DNA of 64,000 nt, taken from contig NZ_SIRR01000025.1 in the NCBI RefSeq assembly GCF_011634895.1, positions 211,802 to 275,801 of the forward strand. The letters are read 5' to 3'. Positions within the stretch are counted from its first letter, which is position 1. The number at the start of each line of letters is the position of its first letter. Made by a program: the position numbers and the translations under genes. The notes under the pieces are model-generated. The model searched no databases. It was not told the DNA's origin and was given only the letters and a program-made list of their open reading frames with translations. This document shows, piece after piece, positions 1 through 9,270 of this stretch. The DNA is from Rheinheimera pleomorphica. Its GTDB lineage: Bacteria > Pseudomonadota > Gammaproteobacteria > Enterobacterales > Alteromonadaceae.

Positions 1-875
1 CGCTCACCGGTATAATAGGCACCGTTTGGTACTTCATCAATTAACGTGGTGTATGGCCGTAAACCGCCCTTACCATCATTCGCGTCTGCGGTAACCACCA
101 GACTGAAATCTTTATCTGGCGCAAATTTAACTGACAGACGACCGTAGCTATCTTCGGTTTCACCAACATCGTATTTGGCGTCAGGTACGTTAATAAACTT
201 GCCCAGACCATCGCGTTGGTTATACCCGGCGTTCAGGTTAAAGGACACTTCTTCTGTTATGCCGGCATTGACAAACACATCGCCTTTTAACCGGCCACGG
301 CTACCGGCTTGCAGCGTCACTTTTGTTAAATCGTTCTGATCCGGCTGCTTGGTGATAATATTGATAGCACCACCAATAGAATTACGGCCATACAACGTAC
401 CCTGTGGGCCACGTAATACCTCAATACGTTCAATATTATTCAGGTTCCAGTTCTGACCTACCTGACGCCCCAAATAAACGCCGTCAACATACACGCTTAC
501 CCCAGGATCGGTAGTAATTAAGTGATCCTGCAAGCCAATACCGCGAATAAAAGGGTTAGCTGATGAAGTGTGACCGGCAGAGAAGCCCGTTACATTAAGG
601 TTTGGTACAAACTTACCTACATCGGTTAAATCTGTGATGCCCTGCTGTGCTAAGGCATCGCCGCTGAAGGCACTAATAGCCACCGGCACCTCATAAATAA
701 CTTGCGCGCGTTTAGTTGCGGTAACGGTAATTTTTTCTATCCGGCTATTGTCATCTGCCGTCTCTTCAGCAGATTGCGCCAACACAGTCCCCGACAGCAC
801 GGTGCTCAGTGTCAGGCTTAGCAAGCTAAGTCGGGTTGTCAGTTTAGCTCTCTCGTTTTTATTATGGTTATTCAA
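1..875 (-). CDS. TonB-dependent receptor, N-terminal part (runs off window)
   Basis: About 291 residues are visible; the beta-barrel lies beyond the window edge. The protein starts with a signal peptide (hydrophobic stretch ending near residue 33, ...GTVLAQS), then a TonB-box-like IEKITVTATK, then a plug domain with VPVAISAFSGDAL and the hallmark IEVLRGPQGTLYGRNSIGGAINI. The start is a TTG at 875, chosen because GGAGAG lies 6 nt upstream and no in-frame ATG fits. Receptors of this type in the outer membrane import siderophores, vitamins or oligosaccharides with TonB energy; the plug resembles those of alteromonad catabolic-type receptors, but the substrate cannot be read from this part. No linked transport or degradation genes are in the window. 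Confidence 0.93.
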   Translation of the reverse strand, partial: MNNHNKNERAKLTTRLSLLSLTLSTVLSGTVLAQSAEETADDNSRIEKITVTATKRAQVIYEVPVAISAFSGDALAQQGITDLTDVGKFVPNLNVTGFSAGHTSSANPFIRGIGLQDHLITTDPGVSVYVDGVYLGRQVGQNWNLNNIERIEVLRGPQGTLYGRNSIGGAINIITKQPDQNDLTKVTLQAGSRGRLKGDVFVNAGITEEVSFNLNAGYNQRDGLGKFINVPDAKYDVGETEDSYGRLSVKFAPDKDFSLVVTADANDGKGGLRPYTTLIDEVPNGAYYTGE

Positions 876-1108
876 TGTTATCTCTCCACAAAATATTGCA
901 CCGGGTAAAACCCCAGCAGGCTATTAGTATATCTGAATATATTTAACCGCTAAGCGATAGCTGCAGCATTTAGACAGATTTAACGCAGTGGCGATATTGC
1001 ACCATAAGAATATTTTCACTTTTGGCTACAGTTTTAGCATTCACTGCCGATAGCCAGCTGCAGGCTATACTAATAGCAGTCTACTTAGCGCACATCAGGA
1101 GCGGTATT

Positions 1109-1738
1109 ATGGCCATTACATCAGGTAATAACGCCTCAGCAACAGCCATCGCACGGCAAAATTCTAATGCGATAAAAGCAGAAGATAACCGTGAGATAAA
1201 AAACGTGGCGGCGCAGGCAAAACAGGCACAAAATGTCGCCATTTTGAAAGCCAATGAGCAGGTGTCATTGCGTAGTAACAATGACTCGTTAAGTCTGCTG
1301 TATAAAACGGCACTGGACGCTATTAATGCCGAGCTTGAGCCAGTAATGGGTGAAAACGCGGCGCAAAAAATTTATGACAGCGGCATAGATACCTCACCAG
1401 AGGCCACAGCCGATCGTATTCTCGCTTTTGCCACCGGCTTTTACAGCCGCTATAAAGAGTTAACCCCGGATAAAACCGAAGCAGAAAATCTAACGGCGTT
1501 TTTAGACCTGATAACGCCTGGTATTGAAAAAGGCTTTGCCGATGCCAAAGACATCCTGAAAAGTCTGAAGGTATATGAAGGCGAAGTAGAAACTGGGGTC
1601 GACAGCACCTATAGCCTGGTGATGCAGGGCCTGGACAGCTTCCGCGAAAAAATGTTCGAGCTGGCCAAAGCCGCTGAGACTGACAGCGATACCAGTGCCG
1701 ATAACGGCACTGAACCCGACGTCAGTGCCAGCAACTAA
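1109..1738 (+). CDS. DUF5610 domain protein
   Basis: A 209-residue soluble protein with no signal peptide or membrane segment. The N-terminal 60 residues are Ala/Asn/Lys/Gln-rich and look helical or disordered. Residues about 65-190 match what I recall of the DUF5610 domain (LYKTALDAINAEL, YDSGIDTSPEATADRILAFATGFY, GIEKGFADAKDIL). The ATG at 1109 is chosen over the upstream TTG because AGGAGC sits about 8 nt before it. The C-terminus is acidic (TDSDTSADNGTEPD). The function of the domain is unknown. The gene stands alone between the divergent TonB receptor and a convergent CNNM gene. Confidence 0.75.
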   Translation: MAITSGNNASATAIARQNSNAIKAEDNREIKNVAAQAKQAQNVAILKANEQVSLRSNNDSLSLLYKTALDAINAELEPVMGENAAQKIYDSGIDTSPEATADRILAFATGFYSRYKELTPDKTEAENLTAFLDLITPGIEKGFADAKDILKSLKVYEGEVETGVDSTYSLVMQGLDSFREKMFELAKAAETDSDTSADNGTEPDVSASN

Positions 1739-1788
1739 GGCATCAAAGACAACAGTTGAACAAAAAACCTGAATGGGGTGTTGTCGGT

Positions 1789-3096
1789 TTAGCTGTTGTC
1801 AGCCGTCTCGCTGTTTAGCAATCGGGTAACCAACAGCTGGTCTATTTTATAGCTGTCGATATCGACCACTTCAAACTTATAACCGCCGTGCAGCACAAAG
1901 TCAGTCCGTTTTGGGATCTTACGTAAGCTGTACATCATAAAACCGGCAATGGTTTCGTAGTTTTCCGGATTTGGAAAGCTGTCGATATCCAGCACCCGCA
2001 TCACATCCTGCAATGGGGTTAAGCCCTCTACCAGCCAGGAGTTGGCATCCCGCGCGACGATCTGCTCTTCCTCCGAGCTTACTAATTCGCCCATCACTAT
2101 GCTCATCACGTCTTTTAACGTAATAATGCCCACCACCAGTGCGTACTCATTCATAATGATGGCAAAATCGACCCCGGCTGATTTAAAATGCTCCAGCACT
2201 TCATACAAGGACAGTGTGTCTGGAATAATCAGCGGCGAGCGTACTATGCCCTCTTTTTTCAGTGAAATAGGCTGGTCGTGCAGCACCTGCATTAAAATAT
2301 CGCGGGTATCAACATAGCCCACCACCTTGTCCAGAACACCATCTACCACTAAAAACTTAGCGTGCGGGTGCTCTGCCAGCTTGGTTTTAATATTGTCCTG
2401 TGATTCATTCAAGGTAAAAAAGATTAAACTTTCCCGTGCCGTCATCGCCGACGTCACGGTGCGTGACTCCATATCAAACACATTTTCCAGCAGCTGATGC
2501 TCATGCTCTTGCAGCACCCCGGCCTGGGCCCCCGCCTCCATCATGGCAATAATATCATCCGGTGTAATATCGTCTTTGCGCATCGTCGGCACATTAAACA
2601 GGCTGAAAAATAAGTTAGCCAGGCTATTAAACAACCAGACAAAAGGCTTCAGTAAGGTAATCAAAAACAACATTGGCCCAACCACTTTAGTGGCAATTTT
2701 TTCCGGCGCTATCATCGCCAGCCGCTTGGGCATTAAATCGGCAAACAGGATAAACAGCGAGGTAACAAAAAACACCGACAACGCAAACCCGGCACTGTGC
2801 ACCCAGCTACCGTCAAACAGTAAAGCCAGCATGCCACTAAAATAAGGCGTAAAAGCCGATTCCCCTAAAATACCGCCTAAAATAGCCACCGCATTTAAAC
2901 CAATCTGCACTATGGTAAAAAAATTGCCCGGGTGCTCCTGCAGTGTCAGCACCTTTTCTGCATTAACATTGCCCTCAGTCGCCATCAGCCGCAGCCGCAT
3001 CTTACGCGATGCCGCCAGTGCGATTTCGGATATCGAAAAAAACGCACTGCAGGCAACCAGTAACAACATCAATAACATATATTCCAACGTCGACAT
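1789..3096 (-). CDS. paeA: CNNM/CBS-domain inner-membrane transporter, PaeA (YtfL) type
   Basis: 435 residues. The order is an N-terminal CNNM (DUF21) membrane domain of four helices (residues about 1-190, with SEIALAASRKMRLRL), a CBS pair (about 205-335, EHEHQLLENVFDMESRTV and VVGYVDTRDIL), and a CorC/HlyC C-terminal domain (EEQIVARDANSWLVEGLTPL...VLDIDSFP). The sequence closely follows E. coli YtfL along its whole length, including RKDDITPDDI and IMNEYALVVGIITL; YtfL has been assigned to putrescine/cadaverine export as PaeA. The ATG at 3096 with AGGAGA 5 nt upstream is preferred to the longer reading frame. Monocistronic; substrate transfer from E. coli is inference, as related CNNM proteins move Mg2+/Co2+. 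Confidence 0.9.
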   Translation of the reverse strand: MSTLEYMLLMLLLVACSAFFSISEIALAASRKMRLRLMATEGNVNAEKVLTLQEHPGNFFTIVQIGLNAVAILGGILGESAFTPYFSGMLALLFDGSWVHSAGFALSVFFVTSLFILFADLMPKRLAMIAPEKIATKVVGPMLFLITLLKPFVWLFNSLANLFFSLFNVPTMRKDDITPDDIIAMMEAGAQAGVLQEHEHQLLENVFDMESRTVTSAMTARESLIFFTLNESQDNIKTKLAEHPHAKFLVVDGVLDKVVGYVDTRDILMQVLHDQPISLKKEGIVRSPLIIPDTLSLYEVLEHFKSAGVDFAIIMNEYALVVGIITLKDVMSIVMGELVSSEEEQIVARDANSWLVEGLTPLQDVMRVLDIDSFPNPENYETIAGFMMYSLRKIPKRTDFVLHGGYKFEVVDIDSYKIDQLLVTRLLNSETADNS

Positions 3097-3275
3097 CTTA
3101 TCTCCTGCGTCAGGCAAAGCGCCCCTAACCAACATAGCGCCTAGTATAACGCTGTTAACCAGGCAAACTTGCTAAGCAGCTGAAAATATTCAACGAAAAC
3201 GGCGACTTTTCAGCACCCACTGTGCAGCAACACACTATACTAGCAGTGGTAATACACTCTGCCCTGGGAGGGGTT

Positions 3276-3632
3276 ATGAAAAAACTGTTAGTTCCGTTAG
3301 CCGCCATATTATTAAGTGGGCCAGCCCTGGCCAATGATCAGTTAGCCGCCAGCTTGTGTGGTTATATTAAAGATGATAACCGTAACCAGCTGCGAAAAAC
3401 GCTGACGGATAACAAGCTAAACGTGCGCAACATTTATGACAGCGTAAAGTGTAACAATGAAAATATGCTGCAGTTTGCCGTACGTAGTGATGCTTATGAA
3501 TCAGGTACCTTTATTATTAAACAAATGCCAGCCAAAACCCTGGCTGAGTTTGATTATCCGGCCTGGGCCAACAGCAATGGCTTTAGCGCCTCGCCACTGG
3601 TAAATGAAATCCGCGCCCGCATTGGTCAGTAA
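3276..3632 (+). CDS. DUF3718 secreted small protein
   Basis: 118 residues with a clear signal peptide (MKKLLVPLAAILLSGPALA, cleavage before NDQ). The mature part has two cysteines (LCGYIKDDNR and SVKCNNEN) and matches the DUF3718 family, known to me mainly from alteromonads; no function is established. The ATG at 3276 is preceded by GGGAGGGG. It is followed at 3657 by a strong hairpin. It is probably periplasmic with one disulfide (inference). Confidence 0.78.
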   Translation: MKKLLVPLAAILLSGPALANDQLAASLCGYIKDDNRNQLRKTLTDNKLNVRNIYDSVKCNNENMLQFAVRSDAYESGTFIIKQMPAKTLAEFDYPAWANSNGFSASPLVNEIRARIGQ

Positions 3633-3656
3633 ACAACCGGCTAAGTTACGACACAC

Positions 3657-3682
3657 GCTGCAACATCTGAGGATGTTGCAGC
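3657..3682. terminator. Perfect 11-bp hairpin, probable terminator or leader structure
   Basis: GCTGCAACATC and GATGTTGCAGC are exact inverted copies around a TGAG loop, 25 nt after the DUF3718 stop and 94 nt before the GlgC-like ATG. There is no T-run on either side, so it may be a weak terminator or a 3'-stabilising structure rather than a strong intrinsic terminator. Confidence 0.5.
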
Positions 3683-3775
3683 AAAATCAACTTTTCATTT
3701 GATACATATCAAGCGCCGCACACCACCAAACTGTACAATTATTAATCAACCATGCCAAGAAGATCCGGGGGGGTT

Positions 3776-4756
3776 ATGAGTACAGTGCTGAGTGTCATAC
3801 TGGCGGGCGGTGCCGGCAAAAGGTTACAGCCATTAACCCTGAACCAGGCTAAACCCGCGCTGAACTTTGTTCATCACCGCCGCATTATCGATTTTGTCTT
3901 AAGCAACCTGTGGCATTCGCACTTTTATCATTTGCTGGTACTAACCCAATATAAACCGCAGCGCCTGCATCAGCATTTACAACGCCACTGGCAAGCGCGC
4001 TTTAAACAACATGGTGACCTGACTTTACGCCAGGCTCCGGCGCAGTTAACTACAGGCACTGCAGGTGCCGTGGCACGTGAGCTTAGCCTGATCCGTGACT
4101 ACCGGCCACAACATGTGGCGGTACTAAGTGCCGATCATATCTACAAGATGGATTATCAACAAATGTTGCATTGCCACCAGCAACAACAAGCAGATTTAAC
4201 CGTCGCCGCTATTGCTATACCGGTTGATCATGCCCGCCAATTTGGTGTCTTTATCGTAGGTGAAAACCAGCGTATTGAAGGCTTTGTTGAAAAACCTCAA
4301 GCAGCTGTGCCACAAATTCCGGGGCGGCCCGGCTATGCGCTGGTGTCGATGGGAAATTATTTGTTTCGCACCACGGTGTTAGAGCAGGCACTAAGTCAGG
4401 TTCAGCCGGGTACAGAGGTGGATTTTGGCCAACACATTTTGCCAACGTTAATCGCTACAGGCCGCTGTTGTGTGTACGACTTTAGCCAAAACCGCTTGCC
4501 GGGCGAGCAAAGCCTGCCGCATTACTGGCGTGATGTCGGCACCTTAAACAGCTATTTTGCCAGCCGGTTAGACATTTTAAGCCACCCTGACTGGTTACAA
4601 GGTCAGCAACAAGCCTGGCCGATACTGGGCAAACGCAGCTGCAGTGAACGTTTAAGCCAGGCCGGTTCAGCGTTATTACCCAAGCACAGTAAAAGCTGGC
4701 TCAGTGCCATCCGGCCACTGACACCGACACAACACCAACACGCGCTGTATTGCTAA
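3776..4756 (+). CDS. GlgC-like nucleotidyltransferase lacking the C-terminal beta-helix
   Basis: 326 residues. The catalytic Rossmann-like domain of ADP-glucose pyrophosphorylase is intact: VILAGGAGKRLQPLT (7-21), NQAKPALNF, RRIIDFVLSNL, VLSADHIYKMDYQQML, GFVEKPQ, SMGNYLF and YWRDVGTLNSYFASRLD. The usual enzyme is about 420-430 residues and ends in a left-handed beta-helix that makes oligomer contacts and helps form the allosteric site; here the protein stops about 45 residues after the YWRDVGT motif. Start ATG at 3776 after a G-rich Shine-Dalgarno. No other glycogen gene is adjacent. It abuts the convergent Nramp stop with no gap. It may act on another sugar-1-phosphate or be a degenerated GlgC. 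Confidence 0.8.
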   Translation: MSTVLSVILAGGAGKRLQPLTLNQAKPALNFVHHRRIIDFVLSNLWHSHFYHLLVLTQYKPQRLHQHLQRHWQARFKQHGDLTLRQAPAQLTTGTAGAVARELSLIRDYRPQHVAVLSADHIYKMDYQQMLHCHQQQQADLTVAAIAIPVDHARQFGVFIVGENQRIEGFVEKPQAAVPQIPGRPGYALVSMGNYLFRTTVLEQALSQVQPGTEVDFGQHILPTLIATGRCCVYDFSQNRLPGEQSLPHYWRDVGTLNSYFASRLDILSHPDWLQGQQQAWPILGKRSCSERLSQAGSALLPKHSKSWLSAIRPLTPTQHQHALYC

Positions 4757-6010
4757 TCAGATAAGTGCAAAGGCCAGTGCCAGGCTGCGGCCGCTTAATA
4801 CCAGGCTTATCAGCAGCACAATAGCGCCCAGCGCATTCTGCCAGCGGCTGTTTTTGTATTGGCCAAGCACTGCGTGGTTCATCGCCAGTAATAAACACAA
4901 ACAAATCAGTGGCAGTAAAATGCCATTAGCCACCTGGGCAAACCAAATCACCTGCACAGGGCGAATGCCCAGTGATGCCAGCAGCACACCGCAGATAATG
5001 ATAACCAGCCAGGTCAAGCGAAACAGAGGCTGGGTCAGATCCAGCGGCTTGCCTAAAATGCCTGCCAACGCATAGGCGGCGGCTAAAGGGGCGGTAATGG
5101 CCGATGATAACCCCGCCGCCATCAGCCCCAGTGCCAGACACCAGGTGGCGGCATTGCCAAATAGCGGCGTTAAACTCTGCGCCAGCTGACTGACATTCTC
5201 CAGTTGCTGGCCGCTGCCAAAAAAGGCCGCAGCCGCGGTAGACACTATTGCAATGGAGATCAGGCCGCCAAGCGGTATCGCCAGTGCAATATCAGCACGT
5301 GCAGCGCTTAGTGCCGTTGTCGTATCAAGCTGCGCTTTGGGCCATTTTTGCGCCGCGCTGGCCGCATGCAAAAATAGCGAATACGGCACCACGGTTGTGC
5401 CAATTAATGCCACTACTGTCAGCGTGGCGCCAGTGGGCAGCTGTGGCCACAACATGCCCTGCAGCAAGGCCGCGACTTCGGGCTTAGTCAGCACCATAGT
5501 GCCAATAAAGGCCAGGCTCATCAGTAGCACCAGCACAATTAAACAGCGCTCTATCCACTGATAACGGCCAAACCACAGCACTGTTGCCGCAATAATACCC
5601 AGCAGCAGAGCCCACAGGTTAAGGCCGCTGGCTGCCTGCCAGTGGCGGATAACACTGATATGGCCAAACAGCGCATCGGCTCCCAGTGCCGCACCGCTGA
5701 TATTACCGCCCTGATAAGCGCTATTGCCAATGACAATAGCGGCGATAACTAACAGCAACAGCGGCCAACGCAGCAGCGGCTGTGTCACCAGAGTTCGCAG
5801 GTTTTCACCCAGGCCCTGGCCGGTAACAATACCTAAGCGCGCGGCCATTTCCTGCAAAATCATGGTCGCAAATACCGAAAATAGCAGTGCCCACAACAGC
5901 ACATAGCCAAAGTTGGCGCCAGCCAGCGACGCGGTGATCACGGTGCCGGGGCCAATAAAGGCAGCCGTTACCAGCGCTGCCGGGCCAAAACGGGAAGTTT
6001 TTGTTGTCAT
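4757..6010 (-). CDS. Nramp-superfamily transporter with non-canonical metal site
   Basis: 417 residues, about 11 hydrophobic helices, LeuT-fold Nramp layout. Helix 1 reads AAFIGPGTVITAS where classical Nramps have DPGN, and helix 6 reads TTVVPYSLFLHA where they have MPH. The Asp, Asn and Met that bind Mn2+/Fe2+ in canonical members are therefore absent although the surrounding fold signatures are conserved. This places it in a divergent Nramp branch whose ion may differ (Mg2+-type Nramp relatives are known). Located in the inner membrane. Monocistronic, convergent with the GlgC-like gene. Confidence 0.85.
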   Translation of the reverse strand: MTTKTSRFGPAALVTAAFIGPGTVITASLAGANFGYVLLWALLFSVFATMILQEMAARLGIVTGQGLGENLRTLVTQPLLRWPLLLLVIAAIVIGNSAYQGGNISGAALGADALFGHISVIRHWQAASGLNLWALLLGIIAATVLWFGRYQWIERCLIVLVLLMSLAFIGTMVLTKPEVAALLQGMLWPQLPTGATLTVVALIGTTVVPYSLFLHAASAAQKWPKAQLDTTTALSAARADIALAIPLGGLISIAIVSTAAAAFFGSGQQLENVSQLAQSLTPLFGNAATWCLALGLMAAGLSSAITAPLAAAYALAGILGKPLDLTQPLFRLTWLVIIICGVLLASLGIRPVQVIWFAQVANGILLPLICLCLLLAMNHAVLGQYKNSRWQNALGAIVLLISLVLSGRSLALAFALI

Positions 6011-6033
6011 CAGTAGAGGTTAGCGAAACAGAC

Positions 6034-6064
6034 ATGGCGCTACCTTAGCATAAGGCAGCGCCAT
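6034..6064 (-). terminator. Strong hairpin downstream of the efflux operon
   Basis: ATGGCGCT...AGCGCCAT enclose CCTTA-GCA-TAAGG, giving a long near-perfect stem 15 nt after the RND pump stop on the minus strand and upstream of the Nramp start. The T-run is poor, so termination strength is uncertain. Confidence 0.5.
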
Positions 6065-6079
6065 CAGGGCAAGTGGCTT

Positions 6080-9000
6080 TTACAATAAGCCTTCTTTGGT
6101 ATCCAGATGCTCACGCCGGTGCTGCTGGGCAATTTCCTCGGCTAACTGCTGCTTGGTGCGCGTTTCGCGGATCCGCCGCTCGGTTAACCAGAAGAAAAAC
6201 AGCGGTACCACAAACACCGCTAAAAAGGTGGCCGCCATCATACCGCCCATGACACCGGTACCAACGCTGTGCCGTGCACCGGCGCCGGCCCCGCTACTGA
6301 GCGCCAGTGGCACTACGCCTAAAATAAATGCCAATGAGGTCATAATAATGGGCCGAAACCTTAAACGCGCCGCTTCCAGCGCCGCTGTGCCGGTGCTCCA
6401 GCCCTGCTGGGTCTTCATCAGCGCATATTCGACGATTAAGATGGCGTTTTTCGCCGCCAAACCAAGCAAGGTCACCAGACCAATCTGAAAGTACACATCA
6501 TTAGTCAGGCCGGCGATCCACACCGCCACCAGCGCGCCAAAGATGCCAAACGGCATCGCCAGCAGCACCGATAATGGCAGCGACCATTTTTCATACAAGG
6601 CCGCCAGAATTAAAAACACCATCACTACCGCCATGCCCAGCGCCAAACCGGTGGTGCCGCCACTGCGTTTTTCCTGAAAGGCGCTGCCGGTCCAGTCGTA
6701 GCTGATATCAGGCGGCAACACCGTATTGGCCAGCCGCTCAATTTCAGCAATCGCCTGGCCCGAGCTGTAACCCGGCGCAGCGTTACCCAGCAGTTTTACC
6801 GCCGGCAGGTTGTTGTAGCGCTCCATATTGTCAGGGCCAGAGCTGTACTGGATATTGGCAATCGCCGACAGCGGCACCATCTCGCCAGTGCTACTTTTTA
6901 CATAGATATGCTTAATGTCATCCGGCTGCATGCGATACTGTGCATCGGCCGACATCAGCACCTGCCAGGCCCGGCCATATTTATTAAAATCATTGACGTA
7001 GTATGTACCCAAGGTACCCGCCAGCGTATTAAAAGCATCGCTTACCGGCACCCCCAGCGCCTTGGCGCGCTCGCGATCTAAATCAACTTTTAACTGCGGT
7101 GTATTGGGCCGCCACAGCGTTTGTACGCCGGCTAAAATCGGGCTTTGCGCCGCAGCGCCTTGCATTATGCCCATGGCTTCGGCCAGTTTTTCCGGCCCGC
7201 CGTCACCACGGTTTTGCAGATAAAACTCAAAACCACCGGTATTGCCCAGGCCAAAAATTGGCGGTGGGTTAAACGCCAGCACCAGGGCTTCATTAATATG
7301 GCCGGTTTTCATAAACAGCTCGTTAACTAAATCGCTGGCGCTGATATCGCGCTCGTCCCAGTCCTGTTGGGTCACGAAAATGGTAGCGGCGCTGTTTTTA
7401 TAACCGCCGCCGATAAAGTCAAAACCGGCAAAGCTGACAATATCTTTATTAGCGGGGTTAGAGCGAATAGCCGCGATCACTTCATCGGTAACGCGCTGGG
7501 TACGCTCTAAAGAGGCGCCATCGGGCAAAAAGATCGCTGCGATATAAAAACCCTGATCTTCATCCGGCACCAAGGAACCCGGCGTAGCGCGCCACAGCCC
7601 GGCGGTAATAAAAATCATACCGCCGACTAACAGCAGTGCCAGCACACCACGACGCAGGAAAAAGCCGACCGTCGCGACATATTTACCGGTAATGCGCTGG
7701 AACAACGCATTAAACCAGAGGAAAAACTTCGCCGTTTGCTTATGCTCGTGGCGTAATATCGCCACACACAGCGCTGGCGTCATCACCAGTGCCACCACGC
7801 CGGATAAGCTAACCGAAATCGAGATAGTCACAGCAAACTGGCGGAACAGCTCGCCGGTTAAACCGCCTAAAAAGGCGATAGGCACAAACACCGCACACAG
7901 CACCATGACAATAGCGACCACCGGGCCAGACACTTCCTGCATGGCTTTTATTGCTGCATCGCGCGCCGATAAATGCTCTTCGTGCATAATGCGCTCGACG
8001 TTTTCCAGCACCACGATCGCATCATCCACCACGATGCCGATAGACAACACCATACCAAACAGCGTTAGGGTATTAATGGAATAGCCCAGCATATACAGGC
8101 CGGCAAAGGTGCCCAGCAACGAAATCGGCACGGCAAGAATAGGAATTAAGGTGGCGCGCCAGTTCTGTAAAAACAGATACACCACTAAAAACACCAGCAG
8201 CATGGCTTCAGCCAGAGTTTTGACCACCTCGCGAATAGACACCTCAACAAAGCGTGTGGTGTCATAGGGCGTGGCCTGATCTAACCCGGCCGGAAAACGC
8301 TGTTTAAGCTCAGCCACAGTGGCGTTTACTTCTGCAGCGACATCCAGCGCATTGGCACCCGGCTGTAAAAAGATACCGACCAAGGTGGCCGATTTACCGT
8401 TGTACTGGCCTAAAAAATCATAATCGCGTGAGCCAAGCTCGACCCGGGCAATGTCTTTAACCCGCAACGTGCTACCATCAGCATTGGCGCGGATAATCAC
8501 ATTTTCAAACTCTTCCACCGTAGAAAAGCGGCCCTGCGCGGTTACGGTGTACACCAACTCCTGCGCATCGGCCGCGGTAGGCGTGGCGCCTATTTTACCG
8601 GCCGCAAACTGGGCGTTTTGCTCGCGCAGCGCGCTTGCTATCTCAGGTACTGTTACTTTTAACTGGCTCATTTGATCCGGCTTTAGCCAGATGCGCATCG
8701 CGTAATCTTTCGCACCAAAGATTTGCACATTAGTCGTGCCCGGAATACGTTTTAGCCGGTCCAGCACATTTAAGGTAACGTAGTTTGAGGTCCATAAGTC
8801 GTCACGGCTGCCATCAGGCGAGTAAAACGCCAGTACCTGTAAAAAGCTTGACGAGCCTTTTTCAACCGTAATGCCCTGCCGTCGGACTTCTTCGGGTAAA
8901 CGCGCTTCTACCTTGCTGACACGGTTATTGACGTTTACCGCCGCCTGGTCAACATCGGTGCCAATTTCAAAGGTAATAAAGATGGTGGTCATGCCCGAGC

Positions 9001-9253
9001 TGGTCGAGGTGGATGACATATACATCATACCCTCGACACCGGTAATGGCGTTTTCCAGCGGCGCTGCCACCGTTTGCTCAAGCACTTCAGCCGACGCCCC
9101 CGGGTACATCGCCATTACCTGCACCACAGGCGGGGCAATTTCCGGGTACTGTGCTACCGGCAAGCTGCGCATAGCCGCTAAACCGGCCAGACAGATAAAA
9201 ATACCAATGACAAAGGCAAAAATCGGCCGGTCAATAAAATAACGCGAAAACAT
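6080..9253 (-). CDS. RND (HAE1) multidrug efflux pump, inner-membrane subunit
   Basis: 1057 residues, the usual AcrB/MexB length. It begins MFSRYFIDRPIFAFVIGIF (helix 1). Helix 4 carries the proton-relay pair in GIVVDDAIVVLENVERIM, and helix 10 carries the partner Lys in GLAAKNAILIVEYALM. Two large periplasmic loops with PN/PC repeats lie between helices 1-2 and 7-8. Substrates (drugs, dyes, bile salts) cannot be assigned. The adaptor gene lies 17 nt upstream on the same strand, so the two are co-transcribed. No outer-membrane TolC-type channel or local TetR repressor is adjacent. Confidence 0.95.
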   Translation of the reverse strand: MFSRYFIDRPIFAFVIGIFICLAGLAAMRSLPVAQYPEIAPPVVQVMAMYPGASAEVLEQTVAAPLENAITGVEGMMYMSSTSTSSGMTTIFITFEIGTDVDQAAVNVNNRVSKVEARLPEEVRRQGITVEKGSSSFLQVLAFYSPDGSRDDLWTSNYVTLNVLDRLKRIPGTTNVQIFGAKDYAMRIWLKPDQMSQLKVTVPEIASALREQNAQFAAGKIGATPTAADAQELVYTVTAQGRFSTVEEFENVIIRANADGSTLRVKDIARVELGSRDYDFLGQYNGKSATLVGIFLQPGANALDVAAEVNATVAELKQRFPAGLDQATPYDTTRFVEVSIREVVKTLAEAMLLVFLVVYLFLQNWRATLIPILAVPISLLGTFAGLYMLGYSINTLTLFGMVLSIGIVVDDAIVVLENVERIMHEEHLSARDAAIKAMQEVSGPVVAIVMVLCAVFVPIAFLGGLTGELFRQFAVTISISVSLSGVVALVMTPALCVAILRHEHKQTAKFFLWFNALFQRITGKYVATVGFFLRRGVLALLLVGGMIFITAGLWRATPGSLVPDEDQGFYIAAIFLPDGASLERTQRVTDEVIAAIRSNPANKDIVSFAGFDFIGGGYKNSAATIFVTQQDWDERDISASDLVNELFMKTGHINEALVLAFNPPPIFGLGNTGGFEFYLQNRGDGGPEKLAEAMGIMQGAAAQSPILAGVQTLWRPNTPQLKVDLDRERAKALGVPVSDAFNTLAGTLGTYYVNDFNKYGRAWQVLMSADAQYRMQPDDIKHIYVKSSTGEMVPLSAIANIQYSSGPDNMERYNNLPAVKLLGNAAPGYSSGQAIAEIERLANTVLPPDISYDWTGSAFQEKRSGGTTGLALGMAVVMVFLILAALYEKWSLPLSVLLAMPFGIFGALVAVWIAGLTNDVYFQIGLVTLLGLAAKNAILIVEYALMKTQQGWSTGTAALEAARLRFRPIIMTSLAFILGVVPLALSSGAGAGARHSVGTGVMGGMMAATFLAVFVVPLFFFWLTERRIRETRTKQQLAEEIAQQHRREHLDTKEGLL

Positions 9254-9270
9254 AGTCTGATCCCTGCCTG

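Noticed and set aside
5253..5561. 102-codon plus-strand frame inside the Nramp gene
   Set aside because: Antisense shadow of a well-supported transporter gene; composition and lack of Shine-Dalgarno do not support it. The same applies to other antisense frames within the RND, SecD, KatG and kinase genes.
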